DNA from: Flagellimonas amoyensis
Lineage (GTDB): Bacteria > Bacteroidota > Bacteroidia > Flavobacteriales > Flavobacteriaceae
DNA: 64,000 nucleotides
Assembly (NCBI RefSeq): GCF_003058265.1
Contig: NZ_QBUK01000001.1
Coordinates: 310,001-374,000, forward strand
Direction: 5' to 3'
In this document: positions 14,817 to 23,663 of the stretch, piece after piece
Position numbering within the stretch: the first letter of the stretch is position 1
Layout: each line of letters opens with the position of its first letter
Made by a program: the position numbers and the translations under genes
Notes under the pieces: model-generated
Database searches by the model: none
Told to the model about the DNA's origin: nothing
The model's input: only the letters and a program-made list of their open reading frames with translations

Positions 14817-17036
14817 TTAGAAACCAGAGGTCCATCCAGAGGCCCAATCAGGTTGGTCGGCACCATTGCCGGCTCCTGTATTGTCACCTTCAGTGTAGAA
14901 ACTTAGGTTTAGACCAGTATAGTCAGTGGCCAAAAAGCCCATTGCTGGGACATCGAACTGTATTGGGTTGATGTCCAAATCACCATTTTCGATACGGGCA
15001 GCTGCAGCAGTATCAGTATCGGTCACCATCACGCCAAGGTCAACACCACTGGTGTAAAAGTTGGTAATGGTAAAGTTTCCTCCACCTTCCTTGAAGAAAA
15101 GGGCACCTTCGGTGACAGGACCTACCACGGTGATGTTGCTCAAGGTAGTCGTGGTCACAGGAGTGGCATCACCATTGTCCCCGTTGTTGGAGCCTTCGAT
15201 ACCTGCTTTAGCACCACCGGCGATGTACCAGTAGCTTCCGTTACCGGTCCAACCATCAGCGAAGTCGATGGAATCGTCACCGCTTCCTATGGATACAAGG
15301 TAGTTACCGCTTACGGTACCCCCGAAGAACTCGATACCATCGTCACCACCATTCAAAGATTGCACATATTCGAAAGTGGTTCCTGAACCAACACCGAACA
15401 GGGATACACCGTTGAACTCCTTATCGTTGGAGAAAGTGGCCCCGGTATATTCCACACGAAGGTAGGTGATGGAACCAGAATCGTCATCGGCAGCAGCACC
15501 ACCATAGGTAAGGTCACCTACCTCAGTGGTCACGTCCACTCCTTTGTTGGTAGGGGCATCACCGGCGATCACCAAACCACCCCAATCACCAGGAGCAGGA
15601 GTCTCGCTAGAAGAAGTCATCACCACAGGAGCTTCAGCAGTACCATTGATGAAGATCTGGGCACCTCTTTCAACACCGATGAAAGCGGCAGTACCTCCAG
15701 AGGCCTTGATCACGGTCCCGGCAGGAATGGTCAATGATCCACCCTCTTTCACGATGAAAGAACTTGTTAGAAAGTATTCGATGGAAGCGCTCAAGCTAAC
15801 ATCTCCGGTAGCTTCACCGGCCAAGTTTTCACTGATGATTTCGCTGTTCTCCAAACCAATGGTCCAACCAGCCGCCCAATCAGGGGAATTGGCACCATTT
15901 CCGGCTCCTGTTGCAATACCTTCGGTATAGAAGGCTTGGTTAGCACCGGCATAATTGGTTATAACGAACCCTTCTGGAATATTGGCGAATTGAATGTTGG
16001 TGATATCTAGATCACCAGCTTCAATACGAACACCGGCAGGAGCATCACTAGCAGTTACATTAATACCTACTGGAGCATTGCTCACATAAAAGTTGTCGAT
16101 GGAAAAGCTGCCCCCACCTTCTTTGTAGAAAAGGGCACCTTCATCACTGGTAGGACCTACCACGGTGATGTTGCTCAAGGTAGTCGTGGTCACAGGAGTG
16201 GCATCGCCATTGTCCCCGTTGTTGGAACCTTCGATACCTGCTTTTGCGCCACCGGCGATGTACCAGAAGCTTCCGCTACCGGTCCAACCATCGGCGAAGT
16301 CGATGGAATCGTCACCGCTTCCTATGGATACAAGGTAGTTACCGCTTACGGTACCACCGAAGAACTCGATACCGTCGTCACCACCATTGTAGGATTGTAC
16401 GTGCTCAAAAGTGGTTCCTGAACCAACACCGAACAGGGATACACCGTTGAACTCCTTATCGTTGGAGAAAGTGGCCCCGGTATATTCCACACGAAGGTAG
16501 GTGATGGAACCAGAATCGTCATCGGCAGTAGCACCACCATAAGTAAGATCACCTACCTCAGTGGTCACGTCCACCCCTTTGTTGGTAGGGGCATCACCGG
16601 CGATAACCAATCCACCCCAATCACCAGGAGCAGGTTCAGCAGCATCGGAGGTCATTACCACAGGATTGCTGGCAGTACCATTGATAAAGATCTGGGCACC
16701 TCTTTCAACACCGATGAAAGCGGCAGTACCTCCAGAGGCCTTGATTACGGTCCCGGCAGGAATAGTCAATGCCGCACCAGCTTTCACGATGTAAGCTGCG
16801 GTAAGTTTATATTCTTTTGAAGCATCCAAACTGGTATCTTCGGTGACCTCTCCGGAAAGTTCCACGGTTGCATCGGCACATGGGGTGCAGGAGCCTCCAC
16901 AATCAACTCCGGTCTCGTCGCCGTTCTGGATACCATCCGAACAGGTGCTGCCACCGCCATTGTCGTCACCGCTACACGATACCACAAAGGCCGTTACAGC
17001 GAAACTTAACATAAATTTGAAAAATGATTTTTTCAT
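14817..17036 (-). CDS. Tandem-repeat lipoprotein, probable parallel beta-helix, surface exposed
   Basis: The 739-residue product has a lipoprotein signal (lipid Cys21, VVSCSGDD) with an acidic stretch right after the cysteine, similar to flavobacterial signals that send lipoproteins to the cell surface. A cysteine-rich segment follows (DGIQNGDETGVDCGGSC, about residues 36-52). The rest is two copies of a roughly 345-residue unit rich in Gly, Asp and short beta strands (for example TIPAGTVIKASGGTAAFIG and DDGIEFFGGTVSGNY), the look of a right-handed beta-helix. Automatic annotations have called such proteins multidrug transporter, which the sequence does not support. It lies 54 bp after the TonB-dependent receptor and is cotranscribed with it, so it is likely a surface partner of that receptor. 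The ligand is unknown. Confidence 0.8.
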   Translation of the reverse strand: MKKSFFKFMLSFAVTAFVVSCSGDDNGGGSTCSDGIQNGDETGVDCGGSCTPCADATVELSGEVTEDTSLDASKEYKLTAAYIVKAGAALTIPAGTVIKASGGTAAFIGVERGAQIFINGTASNPVVMTSDAAEPAPGDWGGLVIAGDAPTNKGVDVTTEVGDLTYGGATADDDSGSITYLRVEYTGATFSNDKEFNGVSLFGVGSGTTFEHVQSYNGGDDGIEFFGGTVSGNYLVSIGSGDDSIDFADGWTGSGSFWYIAGGAKAGIEGSNNGDNGDATPVTTTTLSNITVVGPTSDEGALFYKEGGGSFSIDNFYVSNAPVGINVTASDAPAGVRIEAGDLDITNIQFANIPEGFVITNYAGANQAFYTEGIATGAGNGANSPDWAAGWTIGLENSEIISENLAGEATGDVSLSASIEYFLTSSFIVKEGGSLTIPAGTVIKASGGTAAFIGVERGAQIFINGTAEAPVVMTSSSETPAPGDWGGLVIAGDAPTNKGVDVTTEVGDLTYGGAAADDDSGSITYLRVEYTGATFSNDKEFNGVSLFGVGSGTTFEYVQSLNGGDDGIEFFGGTVSGNYLVSIGSGDDSIDFADGWTGNGSYWYIAGGAKAGIEGSNNGDNGDATPVTTTTLSNITVVGPVTEGALFFKEGGGNFTITNFYTSGVDLGVMVTDTDTAAAARIENGDLDINPIQFDVPAMGFLATDYTGLNLSFYTEGDNTGAGNGADQPDWASGWTSGF
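15118..15735. repeat. Direct repeat copy A inside the lipoprotein gene (period 1035 bp)
   Basis: This stretch is nearly identical, including many synonymous positions, to 16153-16770; for example CCTACCACGGTGATG begins at 15121 and at 16156. The offset is a constant 1035 bp, equal to 345 codons. It encodes the second half-unit of the beta-helix-like protein. Edges are approximate because similarity fades gradually. Confidence 0.88.
16153..16770. repeat. Direct repeat copy B inside the lipoprotein gene (period 1035 bp)
   Basis: Partner of the repeat at 15118-15735, encoding the N-terminal unit. Very high nucleotide identity over about 600 bp implies recent duplication or gene conversion. Recombination between the copies would delete exactly one 345-residue unit in frame. 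Confidence 0.88.
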
Positions 17037-17090
17037 AAGTATAGTTTTAGATTAAAGAAATTCAGATTTAATATTTATTGTTTGATAGTT

Positions 17091-19940
17091 TTAAAACTTA
17101 TAGGTTAGGGAGAGGCTGAAATCAACCCCTTTTTTATAGGATAATGCGGTCACAGGTCCGTTTTCCAGGAAACCGGGGATTGCCGGGTTGCTAGTATCCA
17201 AATCTCCTTCTGCATTTTCATTGACACGTTCCACCAATGGATTGAGTAGGTTCCTGACGTTCAACCCTAGACCAAAATGGTCGCCAAGTTGGGCAGCTGT
17301 AATAAAATCAAGGGAAACAAAGCCTTTGTCCACCAAATGCCCCCTACCGGTGCTTCCCAAGGCAAAAATGCGGTCGGAGAAATAGTTTCCGGCCAGTGTG
17401 GTCCTCAGGTTTTTGTTGTTGGCGAACTCGGTATAGTAACTAATGTCGGCATTGAAAATGAAGTCAGAGGCTCCCTGTAGGGGCGCTTCCGTGTTGGTGA
17501 AAGCTGCTGCAAAATTGGTTTCTTCGGATACTTTTTGATAGTCCAACTCCTGATTGGTGTTCAGGTAAGAAATGTTCCCTCCAACAGACAAGCGCTCCAC
17601 CAGCATGCTTTCAGCACTTTCTTTTTCGTTCTCAAGTACATCCAGTTTTACCTCCAGCTCGGCACCAAACGCAGTGGCATTGTCCCCTGTGTTGGCATAG
17701 CTGAGGTTGTTGGCCGCAGATACGATCAAGAAGGTGTTTATCGGGTTCTCGATATATTTTCCGAACACGGCAAAAGAAACCAGTTCGCTGGATGATGGGA
17801 AGAGCTCCCATCTCAAATCAAAATTGTAGTTCGTTGAATTTTCCAATGCTGGGTTACCCTGTGTATCCTGATTGATTTCCTCTTGGAACAGGAAGGGGGC
17901 ACGCTCTTTGAATTGGGGCAATGTATACGTCTTACTGGCGGCAAACCTTAGGTTTTGCTTTTCATTGAGCTCATATTTAAGGGCCAATGACGGCAAAAAC
18001 TCAAAAGTTTCCAATTCGTTGCTGCCCTCACCTTGGATCACGGTGCTCCAATCGATGCGTTGAACTATTTGTTCGCCCCTTGCCCCTGCAAACAAGGTGA
18101 ACTTTGGGGTAAACTTGTATTCCAAGGTCAAGAACCCTGCATTGATCTGTTGCTCACCACCATAGGTCTGTGGGTCCAATGCGCCTGGGGTAGAGGCGGT
18201 TCCCCTGAAGGTTCGGATCTGCCAATATCCAGAGCCAGGACCATATTCCTGAAAATAAGCATCAATGTTATATGGGTCAACCGTGGGCTGGTTGGCAACA
18301 TTCAATATTTGATAGTTGAACTGGGTCGCTTCAAAGGAAACGTCCTTGAACCTTCCATTATATCCAACGGTCAGCTTACCGTCAAAGGCATCATCCTCAT
18401 TCTTCTTGAACTTGAAGGAAGTGGAAATGTTGGCAGCAAGTTCGTCTTCGGTCAATTCTTGAAAAAACCTATGGTTGGCTGATGCAGCCGATACCAATCG
18501 GAATGATTTTGGCCCTTGAGGGTCATTGTTGGAGTACGGCAAAAGGATGTTCTGTCTCCTATCTGGGACCAGATTCTGTACATTGTTGTACCCTACGCCC
18601 CAATTCAGTTCAAGATTTTCGCTCAAATCGTGGCTTCCCAACAATTGATTGATCATCAGCGTGGTTCTCTCAAAAGTGTTCCTTTGGATGAAACCACCTC
18701 CGTTGGGAGCGTCGTCCTCCCTATCTAGGATACCATCAAATTCTTCATGCTTTTGCTCAGAATTGTTGAGCATCACGAAGTTGTACTTGATATCATTGGC
18801 CGAGCCCAATCGAAGACCGACGTTCCCCATAAGGGTGGTCGCGGTTTCGTAGCTATACCTTTGGTAGTCAAAATCAGAGTTTGGTAGTCCTGTTCCCAAG
18901 TTGGGAGCACCTCTGTTGACCCCTTCGCGGTATGAATTCTTATTGCTAAAGGATCCAACAGCAAAAAAGTTCAATGTGGAATTTTCACCAATGTTGAATG
19001 AATCCCCGCCTTTAAGGGAAAGGCTTGAATTGATGGGAGTGCTCCTTGTTTCACGGTCCCAACTGGTATCAAAAGTGTTGTTGAAAGGATTGTTGGGGAT
19101 TTCCTTATTATAAAATCCAGAAAAGTCAGGTCCTTCATAGAGGTAGAAATCCTCAACTCCAATGGCCTCGGAGTTGGCCCCTGAACTAATGCCAAGCTCC
19201 AAAAAGCCTGCCCCGGTATAGTTGCGCGAAACTATATTGATGTTGGCTCCGGCAAAGTCCCCATAGTTTTTGGCGTTGTACGTCTTGTCAATACCGATGG
19301 ATTCAATGATGGATGTCCCGAAAAGACCCAAATCGATGTTCTTCTTAGCGGTATTGTTTGAAGGTAAAGGAAGTCCGTTCAAGGTTGTGATGTTGTAACG
19401 GTCCCCTAGACCACGCACATATACGTTCCCTGTACCTTCTTCCTTGGAGATCCCGGTAACTTTAGTGACCGCAGTGGCAGCATCACTGGCCCCTTTTCTG
19501 GCCAATTCCTGTGCGCCAATGGAGGTTTCCAGCGTAATGGTTCTTTTTTGGTCCAGTAGCAAGGCTACTTCAGAATCTTTTCTGGCAACCGTGGTGACAA
19601 CGACCTCGTCCAGAGCAACACCTTGCGAAGCGCTCATGGGTACGTCAATACTGGTCACTTTGCCCGCAACCACATCAATATTGGGAATTTCAATGGTTTC
19701 GTAGCCCAAAAAGCTAAATGTCAAAGTGTAAGTTCCAGGCTCCACATTGGGAATTTCGTAGAGACCATCAAAATCTGATGTCGTACCCAAAGTGGTCCCT
19801 TTAATAAGGATGTTGGCAAATGCTAGAGGCTCATCGTTCTGCTCTCTGTCCGTGAGTTTACCAACGATGCTCCCGGTGGTTTGCTGTGCATAAGTATAGG
19901 TTGCAAAGGCAAACACAAAAATCAATAAAAAGTATTTCAT
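17091..19940 (-). CDS. TonB-dependent outer-membrane receptor with carboxypeptidase-like N-terminal domain
   Basis: The 949-residue protein has a signal peptide ending at AQQ, an N-terminal carboxypeptidase-regulatory-like domain (about residues 22-110, IKGTTLGTTSDFDGLYEI), a plug (about 120-260, with VRGLGDRYNITTLNG and NDLGL-type segments) and a 22-strand barrel ending in the terminal Phe (SLSLTYKF). It is not of the SusC class: no SusD partner is near, and the plug carries the GDFAGANINI motif of siderophore/metal or small-ligand receptors. It heads the operon with the beta-helix lipoprotein and is divergent from a PhoB/PhoR-type pair. A likely substrate is a phosphate-containing compound, but this is inference from the regulators alone. 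Confidence 0.93.
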   Translation of the reverse strand: MKYFLLIFVFAFATYTYAQQTTGSIVGKLTDREQNDEPLAFANILIKGTTLGTTSDFDGLYEIPNVEPGTYTLTFSFLGYETIEIPNIDVVAGKVTSIDVPMSASQGVALDEVVVTTVARKDSEVALLLDQKRTITLETSIGAQELARKGASDAATAVTKVTGISKEEGTGNVYVRGLGDRYNITTLNGLPLPSNNTAKKNIDLGLFGTSIIESIGIDKTYNAKNYGDFAGANINIVSRNYTGAGFLELGISSGANSEAIGVEDFYLYEGPDFSGFYNKEIPNNPFNNTFDTSWDRETRSTPINSSLSLKGGDSFNIGENSTLNFFAVGSFSNKNSYREGVNRGAPNLGTGLPNSDFDYQRYSYETATTLMGNVGLRLGSANDIKYNFVMLNNSEQKHEEFDGILDREDDAPNGGGFIQRNTFERTTLMINQLLGSHDLSENLELNWGVGYNNVQNLVPDRRQNILLPYSNNDPQGPKSFRLVSAASANHRFFQELTEDELAANISTSFKFKKNEDDAFDGKLTVGYNGRFKDVSFEATQFNYQILNVANQPTVDPYNIDAYFQEYGPGSGYWQIRTFRGTASTPGALDPQTYGGEQQINAGFLTLEYKFTPKFTLFAGARGEQIVQRIDWSTVIQGEGSNELETFEFLPSLALKYELNEKQNLRFAASKTYTLPQFKERAPFLFQEEINQDTQGNPALENSTNYNFDLRWELFPSSSELVSFAVFGKYIENPINTFLIVSAANNLSYANTGDNATAFGAELEVKLDVLENEKESAESMLVERLSVGGNISYLNTNQELDYQKVSEETNFAAAFTNTEAPLQGASDFIFNADISYYTEFANNKNLRTTLAGNYFSDRIFALGSTGRGHLVDKGFVSLDFITAAQLGDHFGLGLNVRNLLNPLVERVNENAEGDLDTSNPAIPGFLENGPVTALSYKKGVDFSLSLTYKF

Positions 19941-19960
19941 TCTCAGCTAAGTATTTGGCG

Positions 19961-20092
19961 CAAAGAACGCGACATGCTGTAAAAGCGATGTTAGCTCGGT
20001 GTTAAGTGTTCTTTTGTTTATCGTTACAATAAGGTTACCAGATTAAATGAACGTTAAGCATTTATGCCGTTATAGTATTATCTTTACATTTG
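19961..20092. promoter_or_regulatory. Divergent control region with 11-bp-spaced GTTA repeats
   Basis: The 178-bp gap between the receptor and the response regulator holds TGTTA at 19989 and 20000, CGTTA at 20022 and GGTTA at 20033, all on one 11-bp register (the middle position, 20011, is degenerate). A second pair 11 bp apart is GATTA 20041 and CGTTA 20052. Tandem 11-bp half-sites are how PhoB/OmpR-class regulators bind DNA. A -7 box TACATTTG at 20085-20092 serves the response regulator; GTTCTTTG on the minus strand (19968 to 19961) is a near-match for the receptor. The repeats lie upstream of both, in activator position. Binding is inference. Confidence 0.5.
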
Positions 20093-20118
20093 GGCGTTTA
20101 ACATAGAAATACCATCCC

Positions 20119-20805
20119 ATGAAAACGAAGGACATTAAGATTCTACTTGTTGACGATGAACCTGATATTCTGGAAATTGTGAGCTACAACCTAGCCTCTG
20201 AAGGCTATGAAGTCTTTACCGCCAAAAATGGTGTGGAAGGTGTGGCCAAGGCCAAGAAAAAGGCTCCCCATTTGATCATCATGGACGTGATGATGCCCGA
20301 AATGGACGGTATCGAAGCCTGTGAGGTGATACGCAATACACCAGGGCTTGAAAATACCATCATTACGTTCCTTACCGCACGTGGAGAGGATTATTCCCAA
20401 GTGGCCGGTTTTGATGCCGGTGCCGATGACTACATCACCAAACCTATAAAACCAAAGGTTTTGGTGAGCAAGGTAAAGGCATTGCTCAGGAGGTTGAAAG
20501 AGGAAAAGAAAGAAGTGGAGGACATTGTGAAGGTAGGTGGCATTGTCATCAACAGGGAAGAGTACAAGATCATCAACAATGGGGAAGAGATCGTCCTGCC
20601 CAGAAAAGAATTTGAACTTTTGTCCTTGTTGACCTCCAAACCCAACAAAGTGTTCAAGCGCGAAGTGATCTTGGACAAGGTCTGGGGCAACGAGGTAGTG
20701 GTCGGCGGGCGTACCATCGATGTGCACATCAGAAAACTTCGGGAGAAAATAGGTGATGACCACTTTAAAACCGTGAAAGGAGTAGGGTATAAGTTCGTTC
20801 TTTAA
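20119..20805 (+). CDS. PhoB/OmpR-family response regulator
   Basis: The 228-residue protein has a receiver domain (residues 5-122) with acidic pair Asp12-Asp13, phospho-acceptor Asp56 (IIMDVMMPEMDG), Thr in FLTA and the conserved Lys in TKPIKPK. A winged-helix DNA-binding domain follows (about 135-228), with RKEFELLSLL, GRTIDVHIRKLREKIGDD and VKGVGYKF, classic for the PhoB branch of OmpR regulators. It overlaps the kinase gene start by one base (TAATG), and the pair is divergent from the receptor-lipoprotein operon. By homology it may be the phosphate regulator, but no phosphatase or Pst transporter lies in the window to confirm. Confidence 0.95.
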   Translation: MKTKDIKILLVDDEPDILEIVSYNLASEGYEVFTAKNGVEGVAKAKKKAPHLIIMDVMMPEMDGIEACEVIRNTPGLENTIITFLTARGEDYSQVAGFDAGADDYITKPIKPKVLVSKVKALLRRLKEEKKEVEDIVKVGGIVINREEYKIINNGEEIVLPRKEFELLSLLTSKPNKVFKREVILDKVWGNEVVVGGRTIDVHIRKLREKIGDDHFKTVKGVGYKFVL

Positions 20806-21860
20806 TGGCCATCAAGCTAAAGAAGTCATATAAATTTGCTTTAAGGTCATCCCTTCTGATCACCGTTTTTGTTTCTGCATTGTTCGTGGCCTTTCTTTTG
20901 GACAAGGGCCGATTGGATTGGCCGTATGCCATTTTGTTTGCCGTGATCTGCTTCATCGTTTGCTTTGTCGTTATCCAGATCAGGGTGGAGCGGTTCATCT
21001 ACAGGCGCATCAAAAAAATATATGACGATGTGTCCCTCCTGGAATCCACATCGTTTTCGTCGAAGCCCGTTACCACGGACATGAAGACCCTTACCGAAGA
21101 GATCGAAAAATTCGCCGAGGGAAAGAAGATAGAGATCGACACCTTAAAAATACGGGAGGAGTACCGAAGGGATTTTTTGGGGAACGTGTCCCATGAGCTC
21201 AAGACTCCTCTGTTCACCGTTCAAGGCTATATACTTACACTGCTGGATGGCGCCATGAACGACAAGAAACTGCGCCAAAAATATCTGCAAAGGGCCAGCA
21301 AGGGAGTGGATCGCCTTATCTATATTGTCAAGGACCTAGATCTCATCACCAAATTGGAAGTTGGGGACCTCAAATTGGCCCGGGAGGATTTTGATATCAT
21401 AGAACTCATACAGAACACGTTTGACCTACTGGAGATGAAGGCTGCCCAAAAGCAAATAGCCCTCGTTTTTGATATGGAATATCCAAACCCCATTTATGTG
21501 AATGCGGACAGGGAAAAGACACAACAGGTCATCAGTAACCTTTTGGTCAACTCCATCAAATATGGGCATGCGAACGGAACCACGGAGGTCAGCGTGGAAA
21601 ATTTGATCAAAAACAAGGTCATCATCAGGGTGACGGACAATGGTGCCGGGATTCCCAAGCAACACATTCCACGACTTTTTGAACGCTTTTACCGTGTGGA
21701 CCAGAGTGGCAGCCGTAGTGAAGGGGGATCGGGATTGGGACTTTCCATTGTGAAGCACATCATTGAGGCCCACGGTGAAAAAATCTATGTGGAAAGCGAG
21801 GTGGGCGTAGGTTCCGAATTTTCGTTCACCTTGGAAAAGACCGCAAAAAGAGCCGAGTAA
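20805..21860 (+). CDS. PhoR-like sensor histidine kinase
   Basis: A 351-residue membrane kinase with two N-terminal helices (about residues 13-32 and 41-60) separated by an unusually short loop of about 8 residues, so it has almost no periplasmic sensor. A linker follows (about 62-115), then the HisKA helix with phospho-accepting His130 (NVSHELKTP) and the HATPase domain with N-box (NLLVNSIKYG), DNGAGIP and GSGLGLSIVKH. Lacking a sensory domain, it probably senses through a membrane partner, as PhoR does. Its 3' end overlaps the convergent glycosyltransferase gene by 76 bp. It forms one transcript with the response regulator. Confidence 0.95.
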   Translation: MAIKLKKSYKFALRSSLLITVFVSALFVAFLLDKGRLDWPYAILFAVICFIVCFVVIQIRVERFIYRRIKKIYDDVSLLESTSFSSKPVTTDMKTLTEEIEKFAEGKKIEIDTLKIREEYRRDFLGNVSHELKTPLFTVQGYILTLLDGAMNDKKLRQKYLQRASKGVDRLIYIVKDLDLITKLEVGDLKLAREDFDIIELIQNTFDLLEMKAAQKQIALVFDMEYPNPIYVNADREKTQQVISNLLVNSIKYGHANGTTEVSVENLIKNKVIIRVTDNGAGIPKQHIPRLFERFYRVDQSGSRSEGGSGLGLSIVKHIIEAHGEKIYVESEVGVGSEFSFTLEKTAKRAE

Positions 21861-22897
21861 TCGATATCGGATTCAAATTGGGCAAGCCCCTTGAAATCTT
21901 CCATCCGTGACAATTCCGAAAGCTGGAAGGCATCCTGTTCGCAGTAAGGCACCAGTTCCTGTTTTTCCAATCGTTTGGCCAAGTATTCCTGTTCGTACTG
22001 CCCTGGGGTGGGTATGAAAAAGGCCTTTTTTTCCAGTTTGGCCAAGTCCATGACCGTGGTGTATCCCGATCGGCACAACACCTTGGCACTTTGGTTCAAT
22101 GCTTCTTGGAGGGCATCGGATTTCATGAAATTGTATAGTTGGAGGTTTCCCTTGGCCAATTTTTGTTCCTCGAAGGTCTGTTCATCTTCAATTTTTCCAC
22201 GCACAAAAACAATGTTTCCCTCAAATCCTTGGAGTTCCTTTAGTAGTTTTTCCTCCAAAAAAGTGCGCTGGGGCTCTGGGCCGGAAAGCAGCACCATGAG
22301 GTCATGGGAAATAGGGACATCCAATTTTTCAAAACGGCTCAGCGGCCCCAAGTAAGCAATCTTCAACTTGGATTTTTTCAAGTGTCCCAATTTGCCCGTC
22401 AGATTGGGTTTGTCCTCAACATCGGGGACCCAGCAGGCATTAAATTTCTGTATGATTTTCTGGTGCGCCTTGGAGCTCATCCAGGTAGTATTGCCAGAAA
22501 GCACGTTCAATTGGTGGGTGATGAACACGCAGGGTACTTTTTTATAGAATGCCCCCAATCGGTTATCGGAAATGATCCCGTCCAACCCATGTTCCTTCAC
22601 CAATCGCTTCACCTCTTTTTTTTCCTTGGCCATGGCCTTGATCACTTTTGGGGAGTCCCAAATCATCTTGATCTTGAAGTTTTTGCCCTTTTCCGCATAG
22701 GTGATCTTGTAAGAGGGCAGTTCAAAAGAGGGCAGTTCCGGGAATTCCTTCTGCAGTAACGACAGGGCCACCCCGTCCGAAGCAAGGTATGGCTGGTGGC
22801 CGTGCTCCAGCAAAGCCCGAACTATGGGAATGCACCTTGTGGCATGCCCAAGGCCCCAATTCAATGGGGCGACCAAAATCCGCTTGGAATTGAACAT
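21785..22897 (-). CDS. MurG/GT28-like glycosyltransferase
   Basis: The 370-residue protein has the GT-B outline of MurG-like enzymes: an N-terminal VAPLNWGLGHATRCIP (glycine-rich loop that binds lipid or acceptor), a second domain with RIVVLLSGPEP-type strand (DLMVLLSGPEPQRTF) and a C-terminal donor-site region, CRSGYTTVMDLAKLEKKAFFIPTPGQYEQEYLAK. Such proteins transfer a nucleotide sugar to a lipid at the inner membrane. It differs from genuine MurG in length and the window lacks cell-wall genes, so it is more likely a glycolipid synthase. Gene is monocistronic; its 3' end lies on top of the last 76 bp of the histidine kinase gene on the other strand. Confidence 0.83.
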   Translation of the reverse strand: MFNSKRILVAPLNWGLGHATRCIPIVRALLEHGHQPYLASDGVALSLLQKEFPELPSFELPSYKITYAEKGKNFKIKMIWDSPKVIKAMAKEKKEVKRLVKEHGLDGIISDNRLGAFYKKVPCVFITHQLNVLSGNTTWMSSKAHQKIIQKFNACWVPDVEDKPNLTGKLGHLKKSKLKIAYLGPLSRFEKLDVPISHDLMVLLSGPEPQRTFLEEKLLKELQGFEGNIVFVRGKIEDEQTFEEQKLAKGNLQLYNFMKSDALQEALNQSAKVLCRSGYTTVMDLAKLEKKAFFIPTPGQYEQEYLAKRLEKQELVPYCEQDAFQLSELSRMEDFKGLAQFESDIDYSALFAVFSKVNENSEPTPTSLST

Positions 22898-22938
22898 GAG
22901 TGCAAAAAAACAAAATGTAATTTGCTTGTGGATTTCCT

Positions 22939-22946
22939 TAGTTTTG
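22939..22946 (+). promoter_or_regulatory. Candidate promoter box for trmB operon
   Basis: TAGTTTTG fits TAnnTTTG and ends 36 bp before the trmB GTG. A TTTG occurs 14 bp upstream, shorter than usual spacing. Confidence 0.45.
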
Positions 22947-22982
22947 CCAAATCATTAAATTTTTGGTCAATTCAGGACAAAA

Positions 22983-23663
22983 GTGGGAAGCAAGAACAAA
23001 CTTAAGAGGTTCAGGGAGAACGAGACATTTTCAAACGTGGTACAGCCAACGAGGGATGAGGTCCTGCAAGGATTCAGGTTTAAGGGCGATTGGGCCTCCT
23101 TTTTTGGGAACAACAATCCCATTGTCCTGGAACTTGGCTGCGGTAAGGGCGAATACACCATTGGTCTGGCAGAAAGGAACCCGGACAAGAACTATATCGG
23201 GGTAGACATCAAGGGCGCGCGATTTTGGCGTGGGGCCAAGATCGCTGTGGAGAAACAATTGTCCAACGTGGCATTCCTGCGTACCCAAATCGAATTGGTG
23301 GATCATCTTTTTGCCGAAAATGAAGTGGATGAGATCTGGATCACCTTCCCCGATCCGCAGATCAAGTACAAGCGCACCAAACACAGGCTCACCAATCCCG
23401 TTTTTTTGGAAAAATACAGAAACATCCTGAAAAGGGGGGGCACGATGAACCTGAAAACGGACAGCGAGTTCATGCACGGCTATACGCTTGGGCTTTTGCA
23501 TGGGCTGGGGTACGAGATTGCCTATGCCAACCACGACGTCTATAAAAACAGTGGAAGCCCCGCAGAAGTTTTGGAAATCCAAACTTTCTATGAAAATCAG
23601 TATCTTGAGAAAGGAAAACCGATTACATATATCCAGTTTAAGTTAGGATCGACCGACCTATGA
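22983..23663 (+). CDS. trmB: tRNA (guanine-N7-)-methyltransferase
   Basis: The 226-residue length suits TrmB. The SAM-binding VLELGCGKGEYT is at about residues 48-59, followed by NYIGVDIKGARFWRG, the catalytic-site region DEIWITFPDPQIKYKRTKHRL and a C-terminal FLEKYRNILKRGG. The enzyme methylates G46 of tRNAs in the cytoplasm. It starts with GTG at 22983 (the KNKLKRFRENE segment is the normal N-terminus in Bacteroidota). Its TGA overlaps the ATG of the LysE-type gene, and a DNA-repair-like gene follows 1 bp after that, so three genes make one unit. Confidence 0.95.
   Translation: MGSKNKLKRFRENETFSNVVQPTRDEVLQGFRFKGDWASFFGNNNPIVLELGCGKGEYTIGLAERNPDKNYIGVDIKGARFWRGAKIAVEKQLSNVAFLRTQIELVDHLFAENEVDEIWITFPDPQIKYKRTKHRLTNPVFLEKYRNILKRGGTMNLKTDSEFMHGYTLGLLHGLGYEIAYANHDVYKNSGSPAEVLEIQTFYENQYLEKGKPITYIQFKLGSTDL

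Noticed and set aside
15118..16770. Insertion sequence or transposon as origin of the direct repeats
   Set aside because: The repeats are in frame, exactly 345 codons apart and inside one coding region, with no flanking inverted repeats.
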